Source: Ziziphus jujuba
Taxonomy: Eukaryota; Streptophyta; Magnoliopsida; Rosales; Rhamnaceae
Assembly (NCBI RefSeq): GCF_031755915.1
Contig: NC_083384.1
Span: 18,817,001 to 18,881,000 of the forward strand
Reading direction: 5' to 3'
Length of the DNA: 64,000 nucleotides
Of this stretch, positions 23,581-35,009 are shown one piece after another. The notes below the pieces were generated by a model. The model had not been told where the DNA came from, ran no database searches, and worked only from the letters and a program-made list of their open reading frames with translations. The position numbers and the translations under genes are program-made. Each line of letters begins with the position of its first letter. Within the stretch, counting starts at the first letter, position 1.

Positions 23581-25267
23581 TTGAAAAGGAGCACAGCTAA
23601 AATGAGGGCAGAATTAGAGGTGGTCATTGGCAGTGAAGGTGGAAATTGGTGGTCCACAGGCCTCCCTAGGATAAATGGATGTGGAGACTACAAAAGGCGA
23701 TAAGGCTATAGACGATCACGAATTAAAACACATGCTTTATAACAAAAAGTGGTCCTTAATTTTGGACCATGAATATTTAATATCTCAACTGTAAAATTCT
23801 ATATTGTAATTTCTAAATTTATACTATTAGTTAGCATGCGGTATTGTTGCATGTCATTTATACTGCTGCTGTTGTTGTTGTTTCTATTGTTGTTCTTTCT
23901 TTATTTTTTTTAAAATATTTTTTGGCTCTACATATAGATGAAAGATATTCATTCTGCAAATTTTATTTTTATTTTTAGTACTTGAACACATCAACTGAAA
24001 CACGACACACGATAAATGGAGGTGGACGTTTGTGGTCCTCCATGATCTAGTTGCTCAATGGATATGGAGATAAGAGAGTTTACGAGGATCACAAATTAAA
24101 ACACATGCTTATTGTTTGTACCAATATTTTAGGTCTAAAACAATAAAAAAGCATAAGAAAAATATCCCACATGGATTAGAAGAAGGAAAACTAATTGGGT
24201 TTTAAAACTATAAGTTTTCAATTATCCCACATCGGAAAAGTAAAAGATTTATGGGTAGCCTCTATTACTATATATTGAAGCCTCATTTGCTCATTAAGCG
24301 AGACCTCAACTTCTATTACATCTCTTTACACTAAAACATCTCCCATTTTAATTCTAGTTTTTAAGATGAAGCTAGCCTTCTGCTTATTATTTAGTTTTTA
24401 TTTAGTGATGGCATGTTTTTTGGGCATTAATTATTATTAGTATTATTGCTATTATCATTGTCGCCATTCATATTTCTTTTTTCTTAGTTGATTAAAATCC
24501 TTTGATCATTAAGGCCTCAAAACCTTCGTAATTATTTGTTCTCTGTAATTAAATACAATCGTTTGATTTTATATTATTTTTTGCAATTGTTATTTTCTCT
24601 ATTTTCTTCAATCTATTATTTTTTGCAATTGTCATTATTATTTTCTCCACTTCCTTCAATCTAGAAGGTGGCATGTTCGCACAACCAGAGACACCCAGTG
24701 TTAAATTTTTTCCCAACACTTATTTTGGACTTTGGCATTGATATGCATATATATATATATATATATAATAAAAATAAAAATAGAAGCGGTGGTCCTTAAT
24801 TTTGTACGCAGACTAGGAACATTTAATATCTCAACAGTAATGCCGTGCATTTATTATTAGCAATTTCCTATTATTATTGTTTTTTTAGTTGGTGATAATT
24901 GTTATTGTTATTGAGCTATTGTTATTATTATTATGATCATCATCATCATTATTTTCAAATGGAATTAGCTTAATTGATATTGTTAGAGTTGGCCCTAATC
25001 GTGGAATTGGTGTGCCATTGTACAAGTTCCTCAATTGTTCACGCCCACTAATATTTAAAATATTTTTTAAAAATATTTTAAATAGTTTTAAAAATTGAAA
25101 TATTAAATTAGCTAGTAAAAATAAATGGGTCCCCTTTTATTATTCAGGATTTTATTATTGACTAACGATTAATATCTTTAAATAGTATTGTAATTTTCTA
25201 ACAAAACTTACAATCGTAATTATCATTTTATTGCCTCCAATAAAGCAACAACTTTGGTGTGGTTATT
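23581..25267 (+). repeat. S1 module, variant with copia-like insertion
   Basis: S1 copy starting GAAAAGGAGCACAGCTAAAA and running to the family A solo LTR; it resumes at 32,345. It is closest to 51,070-53,397, with which it shares the LTR insertion at 24,113. It contains a (TA)n tract at 24,747-24,768. Confidence 0.8.
24113..24718 (+). mobile_element. solo LTR, copia-like, TSD CTTAT
   Basis: 606 bases from TGTTTGTACCAATATTTTAG to TTTTTTCCCAACA, flanked by CTTAT on both sides (24,108-24,112 and 24,719-24,723). The TGTT...AACA ends and short length fit Ty1/copia LTRs (inference). It contains TATCCCACAT repeats and ACTATATATTGAAGCC, a plausible TATA region. No internal domain. Confidence 0.8.
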
Positions 25268-26257
25268 TGACAAGACCTGCCCCAGAAGTCCTCCTAGGAT
25301 CTCCCGTGGGATCCTATCTAGTGAAGTCCCATAGGACAATTCCTAAAAATATCCAATGGAAATCCACTTGAAACATGGACAATGAATACAAGCGATATCA
25401 ATAATACTTCAATATATAAATATAAATATAAAATAAATCCATAACAGTACAAAGTCCACAACCGGCCTATTGTATCACAGGCCATAGCTAAACACATAAA
25501 TATCATAGTCTCTATTGAGTTCCATATTTAAAATCAGAGCATTTTAAGAGTATCAACAAAGTCTAGGAGTAAAAATAAGTAATAAATAAGTCCAAAAGAT
25601 AATGATAAATAAAGAAGGATAAATACGGCTGCTGTCGTGGAAGGAACAAAGCAATAAGCTGTATGCGAGATAGACTGCTAGTAGCTGCTTGGGCCTAGAG
25701 GAATGAATTTGAAACAATAAAACGTGAGATAAGGGAATCTCAATGAGTGGCATAGTATGATATAAAAATAATAATTTATTTCTATAAAAAAAAATATATA
25801 TTTCTCTCAAGACCTCTTGTTCCGCTTTTTTGAAAAGTTTCCCGTTTAAAATCATTTCGTAAAACCAAACTTGTATCCCAAATTAATCTCATAAAATCGA
25901 TGCTCAAAAGTATTAAGTGAACGATCAATATAATATTATAAAATATCTTAATCAAGATATAAAACTTTAGCATAAAATATTATAGCACAGTTTTACGAAA
26001 TAATTATGAATATGTAGTAGTAGTCACAATATTTGAAAACCCACAATATATTCAAATGTATACAATGCACCATTCGATATACCAAACTATAAACCGTGGG
26101 ATACACCTACCTCACGACCCTCAATAAATGAAGGGTATCGTGGAATCATTAAACCGTCGGGTCATACCCAACCTCACGGTCCATGGCAATAAATATCCTG
26201 CGGGCTAAACTCAATCTCATGGTACCGTGATAATAATAACTTGTGGGATAAATCCAA

Positions 26258-29200
26258 TATTAGGACCCATCCAAAATTCCTCACCGGAACCCTAAATAAG
26301 CCCTGATCCCAGGGAAACACCATTGAATCTTCCGATGGAAAATCTGATAGCATTTCTCTAAAGGGTAGGACTTACCACAGATTCCTTGCACTGAAAACAC
26401 ACTTCTAAATGCACCACCTAATTCCTCCCGCCTTACTACAATTTATTTCCACAAGTGGCAGCACTTCGATAAATAATAGAAAATCAGTGCATAATTAAAT
26501 ATATAAACGTCCAAAACAATATACAGAGCTTTATCAAAATACAATTAAGTTTGAAATTTAATACAACAAAGGATAAAAGAAACAATACAAGATAGCGAAG
26601 AAAAGTAAGTAAGGCTCCTTGAACTTTCAGCAACGAATAAGACATCGAACTCGCCTCCGGACGATCAACATCTACTAACCTGGGTCTAGGGAAGGGCATT
26701 AAAAACATGAGATGCTAATCATCTCAGTGAGTAACCCTAACTACGACACAGTTATAATAATAAAAATAATAATATAACAATAAGATGAACTTTATTAATT
26801 AATAATAAATAATCAAATAAATAATAAGTAGTTGAAATATTGTTTTCTTTCAAAACCCCTTATAGTTCATTAGTTAGAAAAGTTCTCCTTTTAAAATATT
26901 TTCATAAAACGCAATAATTGTACCCCAAAAATCAAGGAATAATTAATTAAATAAATTATAAATAAAATACATTAAATTAAAGATCTAGAATGTATAATAA
27001 GAAACAAGAATAATTTTAATAACAATTGTTAAATTGTACACAAAATGTCATAAATAAAATAAATAAAATCGTAATAAATTTACATTAAAAATAATCAAGG
27101 AAATATTAAGTTAAACGGAATGCAATAATTTAGAGTGCACATAAAATATATATATTAATTTAGAACTCAATATATACATTGAAAACATTTAAAAAAAATT
27201 CAATTATTAAATTTAGAATAAGATATCATTAGATAAAATAAATAAAATCATAAATAAACTTGGATTGAAGGAATATGGCATAAAACAAAAATAAACTCAA
27301 AATATAAATTACAAAATTTATTTGTTAAATCCATGGAATAATCAAAGAAAACTTTTAATTAATTTTAAACTTCAACTTGAAATATAATAAAATTCATGTT
27401 AAAATCTCGAATTAAAACAAATAATAAAACATGGTAAAATACATTTAAACAATCAATCTAAAATAAGTAGAATAAATCATTTAATTAATAAAGAAAATAC
27501 TTAAATCAATTTAATTATCTATTTGAAGTAAATGGTAAAAATATAAAAGAATTTATTTTAAAACACCAAATCCATTTAAATAGTAAAAATCAAGGTAAAA
27601 TGCATTTTAGAAACATTGATTTAAAATAATTGACATAAAATATGAATAAACACATTTTAGAAAAATACTAATTGGAAATAGGTGATAAAACAAATTAAAT
27701 ACATTTAATTTACATACAACTTTAAAACTTTAGGACTTGATATTTATATTTGAAAAGAAATATTTGACGCACCACACTATATACCAGTAATGCCTTACGA
27801 TACTCAGCGTCCCGAGCACTATCTGGCGGGAAGTTAAAGAGAGAAACTTGCATACAGTCGCTTTGGCGTTCCGACAACGCCGCTGCTTAAATAGTTATCC
27901 TGGCCATGGAGGGGGACGGCTATGGCCAATATCAAATTTGCCTACCCTCTATCTGATGGCAACTCACGGAGACATTACAACCTGTGCACTTATCCACATA
28001 TATAGTACAGAACACCAGTACTATATGAGTGCGTCTAAAATCAATTACTAAATTTATTATTAAAATACAAAGTTTTTCAAAATTCACCATGGGAATTATA
28101 TCATTTTTTAAACCCACATTCTCTTAAATCCTCATCATAAATCCATTGCATAAATTTCATCAGTTTCACCATAAATAAATCAATCCCATAATATTCAATG
28201 CGTAAATATTTTCTTCAACATAATTTTAAAACAATAATTTAATCCTCAAGGCCCAAGATAAATGGAATTCCAATAAATCATATAAAAATTCAAATTTTCA
28301 TAAATTCATATAAACGCATTTTTATTAATCAAAATAAAATCACAAATAAATTCCATAACTAAATCAAATAATATTAAATTTACAATTCCTTTAAATATCA
28401 AATTTCCATAAAATCTAAATTTCCATAATTTGTCAAAAATCATATACTTCAAATTATTCAAATATTGGCATCAAAATTTAATTCATAATTTATCAAATAA
28501 TTAACATCAAATAAAACATTCAAATATTAAAATATAATGAAATATATTTAATTTGACACCCGAAATTAATTTTGAAGGTAGGTCACTCACCTCAAGCACG
28601 TGTATCAATCAAGATCCTCTGCAGGATCCATCTCACGACCCACATGTACACCTAAAATATCAACATTACACATAATCAAATATATTAATATTATAATCGG
28701 ATAATTCACAAACGGATACCCGGGGGAGCGAACACAAACGACAACCAAAATTTAAGAATGATATACCGAATCGAAGCTTGTGAAGCGAGGATTACAAATC
28801 TGGTCTTACTTTCCAGAGATCGGACTCGTGGTGGTCAAAATCTTACTGGAAAGCTCTCGGATGTTGGGCCCTCGATTCTCACAATCCATTAATAATTGAG
28901 GAAAGTGGACACCGGATTTGGGTTCAGAAGGTTAGAATTAGTGGGAGGAGGTGGGTGGTGTGACTGGGAACTCACCGAAATTGGGTTTTTCTAGGGAGTC
29001 ACCATGGTCATCAGAAACGGTCACCGCCGGCGGCGTGTCCAGTAGCCACTGGCCGTGATTTTTGGAGAAATGTAGATCAGAGAATGGGTAAATGGATGGG
29101 ACTGATGGTGAGGCAAATGGAGGCTGGGATAGGGAGAAATCTAGATTTGAAGCAATCAGCGTTGCCACCCGAAAAAGCCTTGATCCAAGCACGTCGGTGG

Positions 29201-29915
29201 TCGGCTGGCCGTGGGATTTAGTGGCCATAAATGAGGAGGCAAAGGTGGTGGGGTGGCACATCCATGGAAATGGTGGCCGAAAGGAAGAAATGTCGGTGGC
29301 CGGTTGGAGGTGGCTCTCTCTCTCTCTCCCCTCTTCTATTTCTCTCTCCTCCTCGGCCCACAAATGTTTTGGCCAAAATAAAAGCCACTCGCGGGTGACA
29401 CTGTTTGCTCATGGGAACTGCTGAGAACACGATATGTGGCACACACTGTTCACTCAATTAAAAAATATATTAAAATATTACAGTATTTAAAAAACTTTGT
29501 AGGTCCATAACTTTTCAACGAAATGTCCAAATTAGGTGTGCCGCTAGTCTATGAACTCGTATCAACGATTACTTCACAACCATGCATAAGTCGAAGCTCA
29601 ATTTTATAAAAATAAAAAGTCAACTATGGCACTTTGGACAATTTAGACCCTAACTTGTTTTGCCCATAACTTTCAAATTGTAGCTCTTTTTTCATCGTGC
29701 TACTAGTCTACAAACTCAAGTCGATGCGTACCTTACAACAGTTCCTCGGTCAACCTAGAATTCTTGCAGAGTCAAAAAGTCAAAGTTTAACCCTTATCGA
29801 TCAACCAAGAATTCTTGAAAAGTTAAAAAGTCAAAGTTTGACCTTTCTCGATCAACGATGATCGGATCCGATCAACATGCAAAAATTTTGATGTACTTTG
29901 GGATGGGGTGTTACA
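26258..29915 (-). mobile_element. solo LTR, family B, nested, TSD CCCAA/TCCAA
   Basis: It starts TATTAGGACCC (TG mutated to TA) and ends GGGGTGTTACA, 3,658 bases, the longest family B LTR here. Flanks are TCCAA (26,253-26,257) and CCCAA (29,916-29,920), one mismatch, lying inside the CCCAACCTCACGG repeats of the family A LTR. A 58-base near-duplication occurs near the right end (GTCAAAGTTTRACC at about 29,777 and 29,832). The 141-codon frame at 28,938-29,363 and others are chance frames in the GC-richer part of the LTR. Confidence 0.9.
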
Positions 29916-30608
29916 CCCAACCTCATAGTCCATGGCAATAATATCCTGTGGGCTGAACCCAACCTCACGGTACTGTGGTAATAATAACCTGTGGGATAAA
30001 CCTAACCTCACGGTTTGTGGCAATAATATCCCGTGGGTTGAACCCAACCTCACGGTACCGTGGTAAAACCCAGCGCGCTGTAATATAATACTGAACCAAA
30101 ACTCTGACACTGTATGGTACATTAAGTAAAAATAACCAATACAGTATCCTTAAAACAATCTTGTAAGATCATATATACTTTTCCAACAATACTATATCAT
30201 AATTCATAATTTAACATTCAAGCTCAACTACTTATTTAAATATTTTCAAAAATTTTCTAATCATCATTTCATACTAAAACCAGAAATACCATAGTAAAAT
30301 ATATTCACCATAAACCAATTTTAAGCATATAAAATTACAAAATATGTGAACATACTTAAAATCATATAAATGTTCAATCTGTTTTCTCAAATAAATTATT
30401 TTCCGAAATGATTTAAAATCTCAACTCAAATACTAGTATATTTAATTAACATATTTCACAAGTTCACTATGAACTCATCAAAGTTAGAAACCATTAAAAA
30501 TCTTATTAAAATCCACATAAAATAATAACACATATAAGTGAAAGCAGATATTTGTATATGCATAAAAAAAATATTTCGATCAATTGGTATATACATAAAA
30601 TATCCCAA

Positions 30609-30648
<40 letters not shown>

Positions 30649-31630
30649 CTATATATCCAAAATATTTTTAAAATTATAACCACTCGCAGTACTGCAGATG
30701 CTCATTTTTGCTCTTCTGTAGGATCGCCTCCAGGCTCAACTCGAGTGCCTGTCATATAATAAAATATTTCTTAGGCTCCAACTAACTAAATCAAAGACAC
30801 TTGTATGGCCTAAATGTCTGAAAATAATTTATAGTACTATAAAATTCCATAAATTTGATAACAAACAGTCCAATTATACTACGTACCATTAGGACCCGGT
30901 ACTCCAAATTGGAAATTTTCACCTGAAGCCTAATCATTTGAAATTGAACATCCTAGCGGGTCCTAATAATATCCAATTTCACTAATCCAACTCCAATTTT
31001 AACAAATTTGTCCAATTTTGTCCAAACACAATATGAATTTATCAGAAAATTAACTAATTGACCAAAAAATAGAAAAATTATCAAATGACCTTCAAAATTC
31101 ATAACATTTATATCCACGGAAAGCCCAAGAGACAAAAAATACAATTGTATGCTCACCTTGGTCCAAAAGTTCATCCGATGGCCGGAAAACTCGATTGAAG
31201 CTTCGGTCAAATTTCTCATTGTTGTATCTCTCAAACGGTGAGGAATCTGGACAAAATAACCACGGAAGTGAGCTCAAAGGGTCCAAAAATGGTAAGACAG
31301 GTATATGGGTTGATCTTAAACGGTCAAAAATTGGGAAAATTCGACGACCCACCTCGCCGCCCGCCACCGCCTTTGCCGGCCAGATCCGGGGTGAGTTCTG
31401 TCGCAGTTTGCAGTGAAATTTCACAGCCAACTAGCCTCAATGTGGGCTTCCTCCCTGGTTAGTGCATGTAAGTGGTGGTTGGCCAGAATGGACAAAAATG
31501 GCGATGACCCGGTTCAATGTTAAACAGGTTGAAACAACCCAATTTGTACCCACAGGTCTGGGGAAGAATTTCTTATGTTTTGGGGATGAAATGTGTATTT
31601 TGGAAATTGCTTTCCTGTTTGTTATGCTTA

Positions 31631-32038
31631 TGTAACGGCCCAGTCCACCCGCATCAAGATATTGTCCTCTTTGGCCCAGGGTTCACTCCCTCTCTTCCCC
31701 CTGACCTCAAGGTTTTGTCAAAACGCGTCTTGAAGGGAGAGGTGTCCACAGCCTTATAAAGATCGCTTCGTGCCCCTCTCCAACCGATGTGGGATGTTAT
31801 AATCCTCCCCCTTTGGGGCCCAGCATCCTCGCTGGCACACCGATCTGGATACTGGCTCTGATACCCCTGTAACGGTCCAGTCCACCCGCATCAAGATATT
31901 GTCCTCTTTGGCCCAGGGTTCACTCCCTCTCTCCCCCCTGACCTCAAGGTTTTGTCAAAACGCGTCTTGAAGGGAGAGGTGTCCACAGCCTTATAAAGAC
32001 CCCTTCGTGCCCCTCTCCAACCGATGTGGGATGTTACA
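31631..32038 (-). mobile_element. TRIM family 2, complete, TSD about CTTA
   Basis: Two ~168-base LTRs (31,631-31,800 and 31,871-32,038), each TGTAACGGYCCAGTCCACCC to ATGTGGGATGTTAYA, enclose a ~70-base core. Read on the minus strand, the core starts with GGGGTATCAGAGCC (initiator tRNA-Met primer site, first bases altered) and ends with GGCCCCAAAGGGGGAGGA, a polypurine tract. The flanks share CTTA. Both LTRs contain CCTTATAAAG, a TATA-like sequence that also reads as CTTTATAAGG on the minus strand. The two LTRs differ at only a few positions, so insertion is relatively recent. Confidence 0.88.
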
Positions 32039-32344
32039 CTTATCAAGGTTTATATAGAGCCTTGGGTCACTAACAGACAAAAATTGGAGACTGGTTTAGA
32101 CACTAATATAAAACTTATAGTTAAAACTTCTCAGAACCATAACTTTTTATCGTAACTTGGAATTTAGCGTGCCACCAGTCTATGAACTCGTATCGACAAG
32201 ATCTACACAATGGTGCCTCAATCAAACCAAAAATATTGACCATTGAAAAGTCAACTTGGTCCCACATATTGTTCACTTGGTCAAACTCAGTCAAACTTGG
32301 TCAACTTGTTAAAACATGTGTATTTTTTTGTACAAATTGTTACA

Positions 32345-32560
32345 TTATTCTCTAATTTATGCAATATACAGTATATAAATACCCTTACCCTTTTAATTTT
32401 TTTTATCATTTAAATGGACTGACATTTATCTATTGAAGCAAAAAGAAAAAAAGAAAAAATGCTAGACCAATTTGATTATAGTAGTTTAATTATTGATTTT
32501 ACATCTAAAAATGCTAAAAAAGTAAATTTAAGTGAACTTTTAGAAGTTTCATGTAGTTCT
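32345..32560 (+). repeat. S1 module tail, resumed after the solo LTR
   Basis: Continues the S1 copy broken at 25,267 (TTATTCTCTAATTTATGCAATATAC...). It ends shortly after the hAT-tail frame; from about 32,560 the sequence is not repeated elsewhere in the window. Confidence 0.8.
32459..32555 (+). pseudogene. hAT-tail micro-ORF, reading through
   Basis: MLDQFDYSSLIIDFTSKNAK plus KVNLSELLEVSC: loss of A residues relative to the other copies puts the frame out of its usual stop, so it runs on to 32,719. The extension is not recognised as protein and contains an LF-rich stretch. Confidence 0.45.
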
Positions 32561-33848
32561 CAAGCGGATCCTGTCAATCCATCTCACCTGTGCACAAGTT
32601 TAACGTTGTTAAGAATAGCATCCACGTGTTTCTTTCATTTTTTATTTTTTATCACCATCTTTCTACTCTGTTTTTTCTTCCTACATATTGTTCTTCCATG
32701 GAAGGATATATTAAACTGAACCTCAAGCCAACGAGCTCCTATACATAATATATTGAATTTTAGTATGATTATATTTTCCTTAAACCCATGTTAGATTCAA
32801 ACATGAAAAATTTATTAAATTGAGATGATAAATAACAAATACAAACCTCATCAATATTGTCTTAATGCTAGTCTTGTAGAGTAATTGACAAGGAAAAGTT
32901 TATCTGATAATAAACAACGACTCCATTGTAAATCGTTTCTTTGTCTTGCCCTGTTTTTTATCATGTTGATAAGGAAAAGGAAGTAGCAAATAAAAAGGGC
33001 ACAATTTGAAAACCCTAAATAAGGAATGAACAACTCTGTCAGAGACAATCTTCAATCTAGACTCTAAAGAGATCTTATCTTGCTGCCGACTGGTTTAGAG
33101 GAGAAGATCTAGTAACAAATTGTTCCAAATAAAATTTCTCATTTTATTGTCGAGCAGAACGGAAAGCACAATAGGACGAAGATTTTTTTTTTTTTTTTTT
33201 TCTCAACACGTTGTAGTTGTAGAGAAGATGAGGTGGGTTATTTTAAACGATAGTTATGTTTTCATTGACCAAAGACGTATTTATACACAGCCACACATTC
33301 TTCTTTCTACTAACAGAAACAGTTACTGCCCATGCCATATCGACAAAACATTACAACGTGGCTCTTCGTACAACAGTCGTTTACACAAGAACTTGTTTCA
33401 CGGCTATTAATCTATTGAGCCATTATCAACCTTCTGAACCATGTATATCCTACATCGAAGTGAGATGGAAACAAAGAGAGAGAACGAAGGAAGAAGGGGA
33501 AACCCCCCCCCAAAAAAAAAAAAAACAAAAAAAAAAAGAAAAAGAAAAAAAACAGAGAGAAAGAAAAGAAGAGCGTGTACATCTAGTTTTGTTTTATTTT
33601 TTTTTTAAAAAAAATGCTATTAAAAGGTAAAATTTTATTTAACTCTTGTTAATTAAAAATACTATTGTTTTATATTATTAATAGCATTTTTAAAAATGAT
33701 ATAATGATGTGCTATAAAAGCTCATATTTGTTATAGTGATTAGTCTCTCTGGTACCACTATCTTGATTCACAGCGCAAGTTATAATCAATAATATCTATT
33801 TATGTATTATTAACTATTAAATTTATATAATATCTTAGTTATATAAAT
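32561..33848. other. low-copy AT-rich interval, no gene recognised
   Basis: Not similar to other parts of the window. Short open frames are unconvincing. A CCACGTGT G-box-like sequence is at about 32,630, a T-run at 33,184-33,200, and an A/C-run and purine-rich tract at 33,505-33,570. 33,230-33,400 (CATTGACCAAAGACGTATTTATACACAG) has the feel of a copia LTR promoter region, but no ends were found. Confidence 0.5.
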
Positions 33849-34193
33849 AGAATTCAGAGAATAGGTTCCATAAGGCCCTGCAATAGAGAGGAGGACCGTA
33901 ACTTGCTTGCTCTGACAAGTCTTTATGTCTCGGCCAAAACGGATGCAACTGGCCTGGTTGTTGCAGTGATCAGAAATGCTGAGTTCCAGGTCTCGGCCAT
34001 CGCCAAAATGGGTAAGAAAGGCTACGTTTATGTGAGAATAGTGGCCAGTATTACAGAGTTCCCCGAGACGTCCTTCTGTATCATTGGTGTCTTGACCACA
34101 ATAGGTAGCTATGGAGCCACCAGCCACCCCAGAGAATGGGATTGAGGCCAAGGATAGGATCGAGCAAGCCACAACAAGTTTTGCTAGAGGAGA
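33849..34193 (-). pseudogene. truncated class III chitinase (GH18) pseudogene
   Basis: This is a copy of the first ~115 codons of the chitinase at 35,010-35,846. Homology stops abruptly at GAATTCAGAGAAT (33,850), where the neighbouring copy continues; from there the frame meets a stop within ~15 codons. The normal start codon is gone: the neighbour has GGAGCCATTTTT (CAT = ATG) and here the sequence is GGAGACTTTTTT with a longer T run, so the only upstream ATG would add a lysine-rich leader that destroys the signal peptide N-terminus. It keeps the signal-peptide core, the SIATY(C)GQDTND strand and four Cys of the N-terminal half. It reads SIAG where the neighbour reads SIEG. It lacks the catalytic region entirely, so no enzyme can be made. 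Confidence 0.85.
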
Positions 34194-34897
34194 CTTTTTT
34201 TTTTTTTTTTGGTGGGGCAATTTTTTTAATCGATGATAGGGGATATGGTATTTGCTAGGGGTGACACCATTTTATTGAGGGGTTTTTAGAGTGCCAATTT
34301 GTAATATTATTCAACGTTAATGGTAGAAAGAAATGGAGGTGGGCCGTTCATTCTTGCATATGGAGATTGAGAAGGAAAGCTAACTACATCCTTAAATCGT
34401 TGGAGCCGATAAATATATAAAAACAAAAGTGGTCCCTTAATTTTGTACCAGGTTTCATTGTCCAAAAATATATATATATATATATATATATTGTTGTAAT
34501 AGTTTTCCAAAATAAAATACAATAAAGTTGTCATATTATTAATGAATATTAATTTAAAGTTTTTGTTTTTGTATTTTAAAAAAGGGACGTTGTAGTGAAA
34601 TTCATTAATTTAGAAGCTATTTTTATAATCTTTCGGGGTCAAACCAGTGATATGAAGTCTTTGTAGTCCCCTCATCTACGAGGCATAAATGGAGCTTATC
34701 AAAGTCGAATTTACAATCTAAGACCCGCAAGATAATAGAACAAAGGCTTAGTATATAATAAGGAAATTTCTCATTTTGTCTTAATAACCTTATGAATCAT
34801 TAATCTACAAATTTCTAATTATATATTTCTCAGGCAAGAAATTATTGGATTAGTATAGAATTATAAGAACATTTTCAATGATTTTGTGGAATACAAT
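34194..34897. repeat. upstream region of chitinase copy A (tandem duplicate)
   Basis: Colinear with 35,847-36,665. Shared landmarks: GGTGACACC...TTTTATTGAG, AGAAATGGAGGTGGG, a (TA)n tract at 34,469-34,491, CCCCTCATCTACGAG and GGCAAGAAATTATTGGATTAG. Homology ends at TTTTGTGG (34,888-34,895). A further internal repeat of the CTTATCAAAGTCGAAT unit is found only in copy B (36,397 and 36,475). Confidence 0.85.
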
Positions 34898-35009
34898 TTT
34901 ATTGTTATTATTTTTTAATCTGTAAAAACGTCAGAGACAAGAGGAAACCAAAAGGCAGACGGCACAATGGAAAACAAACCAGCAACACCAATCAAACTTC
35001 TGTTTTGTT
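34898..35009. other. junction between the tandem copies, 3' of chitinase copy B
   Basis: Holds the sequence immediately after the copy B stop codon. I looked here in all minus-strand frames for the missing C-terminal YGGVMLW-type strand of GH18 class III chitinases and did not find it. Confidence 0.5.

Larger units (their letters stand above)
25268..32344 (-). mobile_element. solo LTR, family A, with two nested insertions; TSD TTATT
   Basis: It starts TGACAAGACCTGCC and ends AATTGTTACA, and is flanked by TTATT at 25,263-25,267 and 32,345-32,349; the uninserted site GGTTATTTCTCCAATA is visible at 52,800. The parts 25,268-26,257, 29,916-31,630 and 32,039-32,344 together give about 3.0 kb, matching the reverse complement of 42,209-45,299. 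A family B solo LTR (26,258-29,915) and a TRIM (31,631-32,038) lie inside it. It includes the CCCAACCTCACGGTAC tandem repeats and a (TA)n tract at 30,612-30,644. Confidence 0.92.

Noticed and set aside
28938..29424. Overlapping 141- and 110-codon frames on both strands
   Set aside because: They fall in the GC-richer, low-complexity part of a family B LTR, appear on both strands at once, and are not conserved as frames in the other family B LTRs.
31631..32038. Cassandra-type TRIM carrying 5S rRNA
   Set aside because: No 5S rRNA box sequences are seen in the LTRs.
33256..33630. 124-codon frame with Lys/Glu-rich end
   Set aside because: The end is produced by A-rich low-complexity DNA, and the first part resembles no protein I can name.
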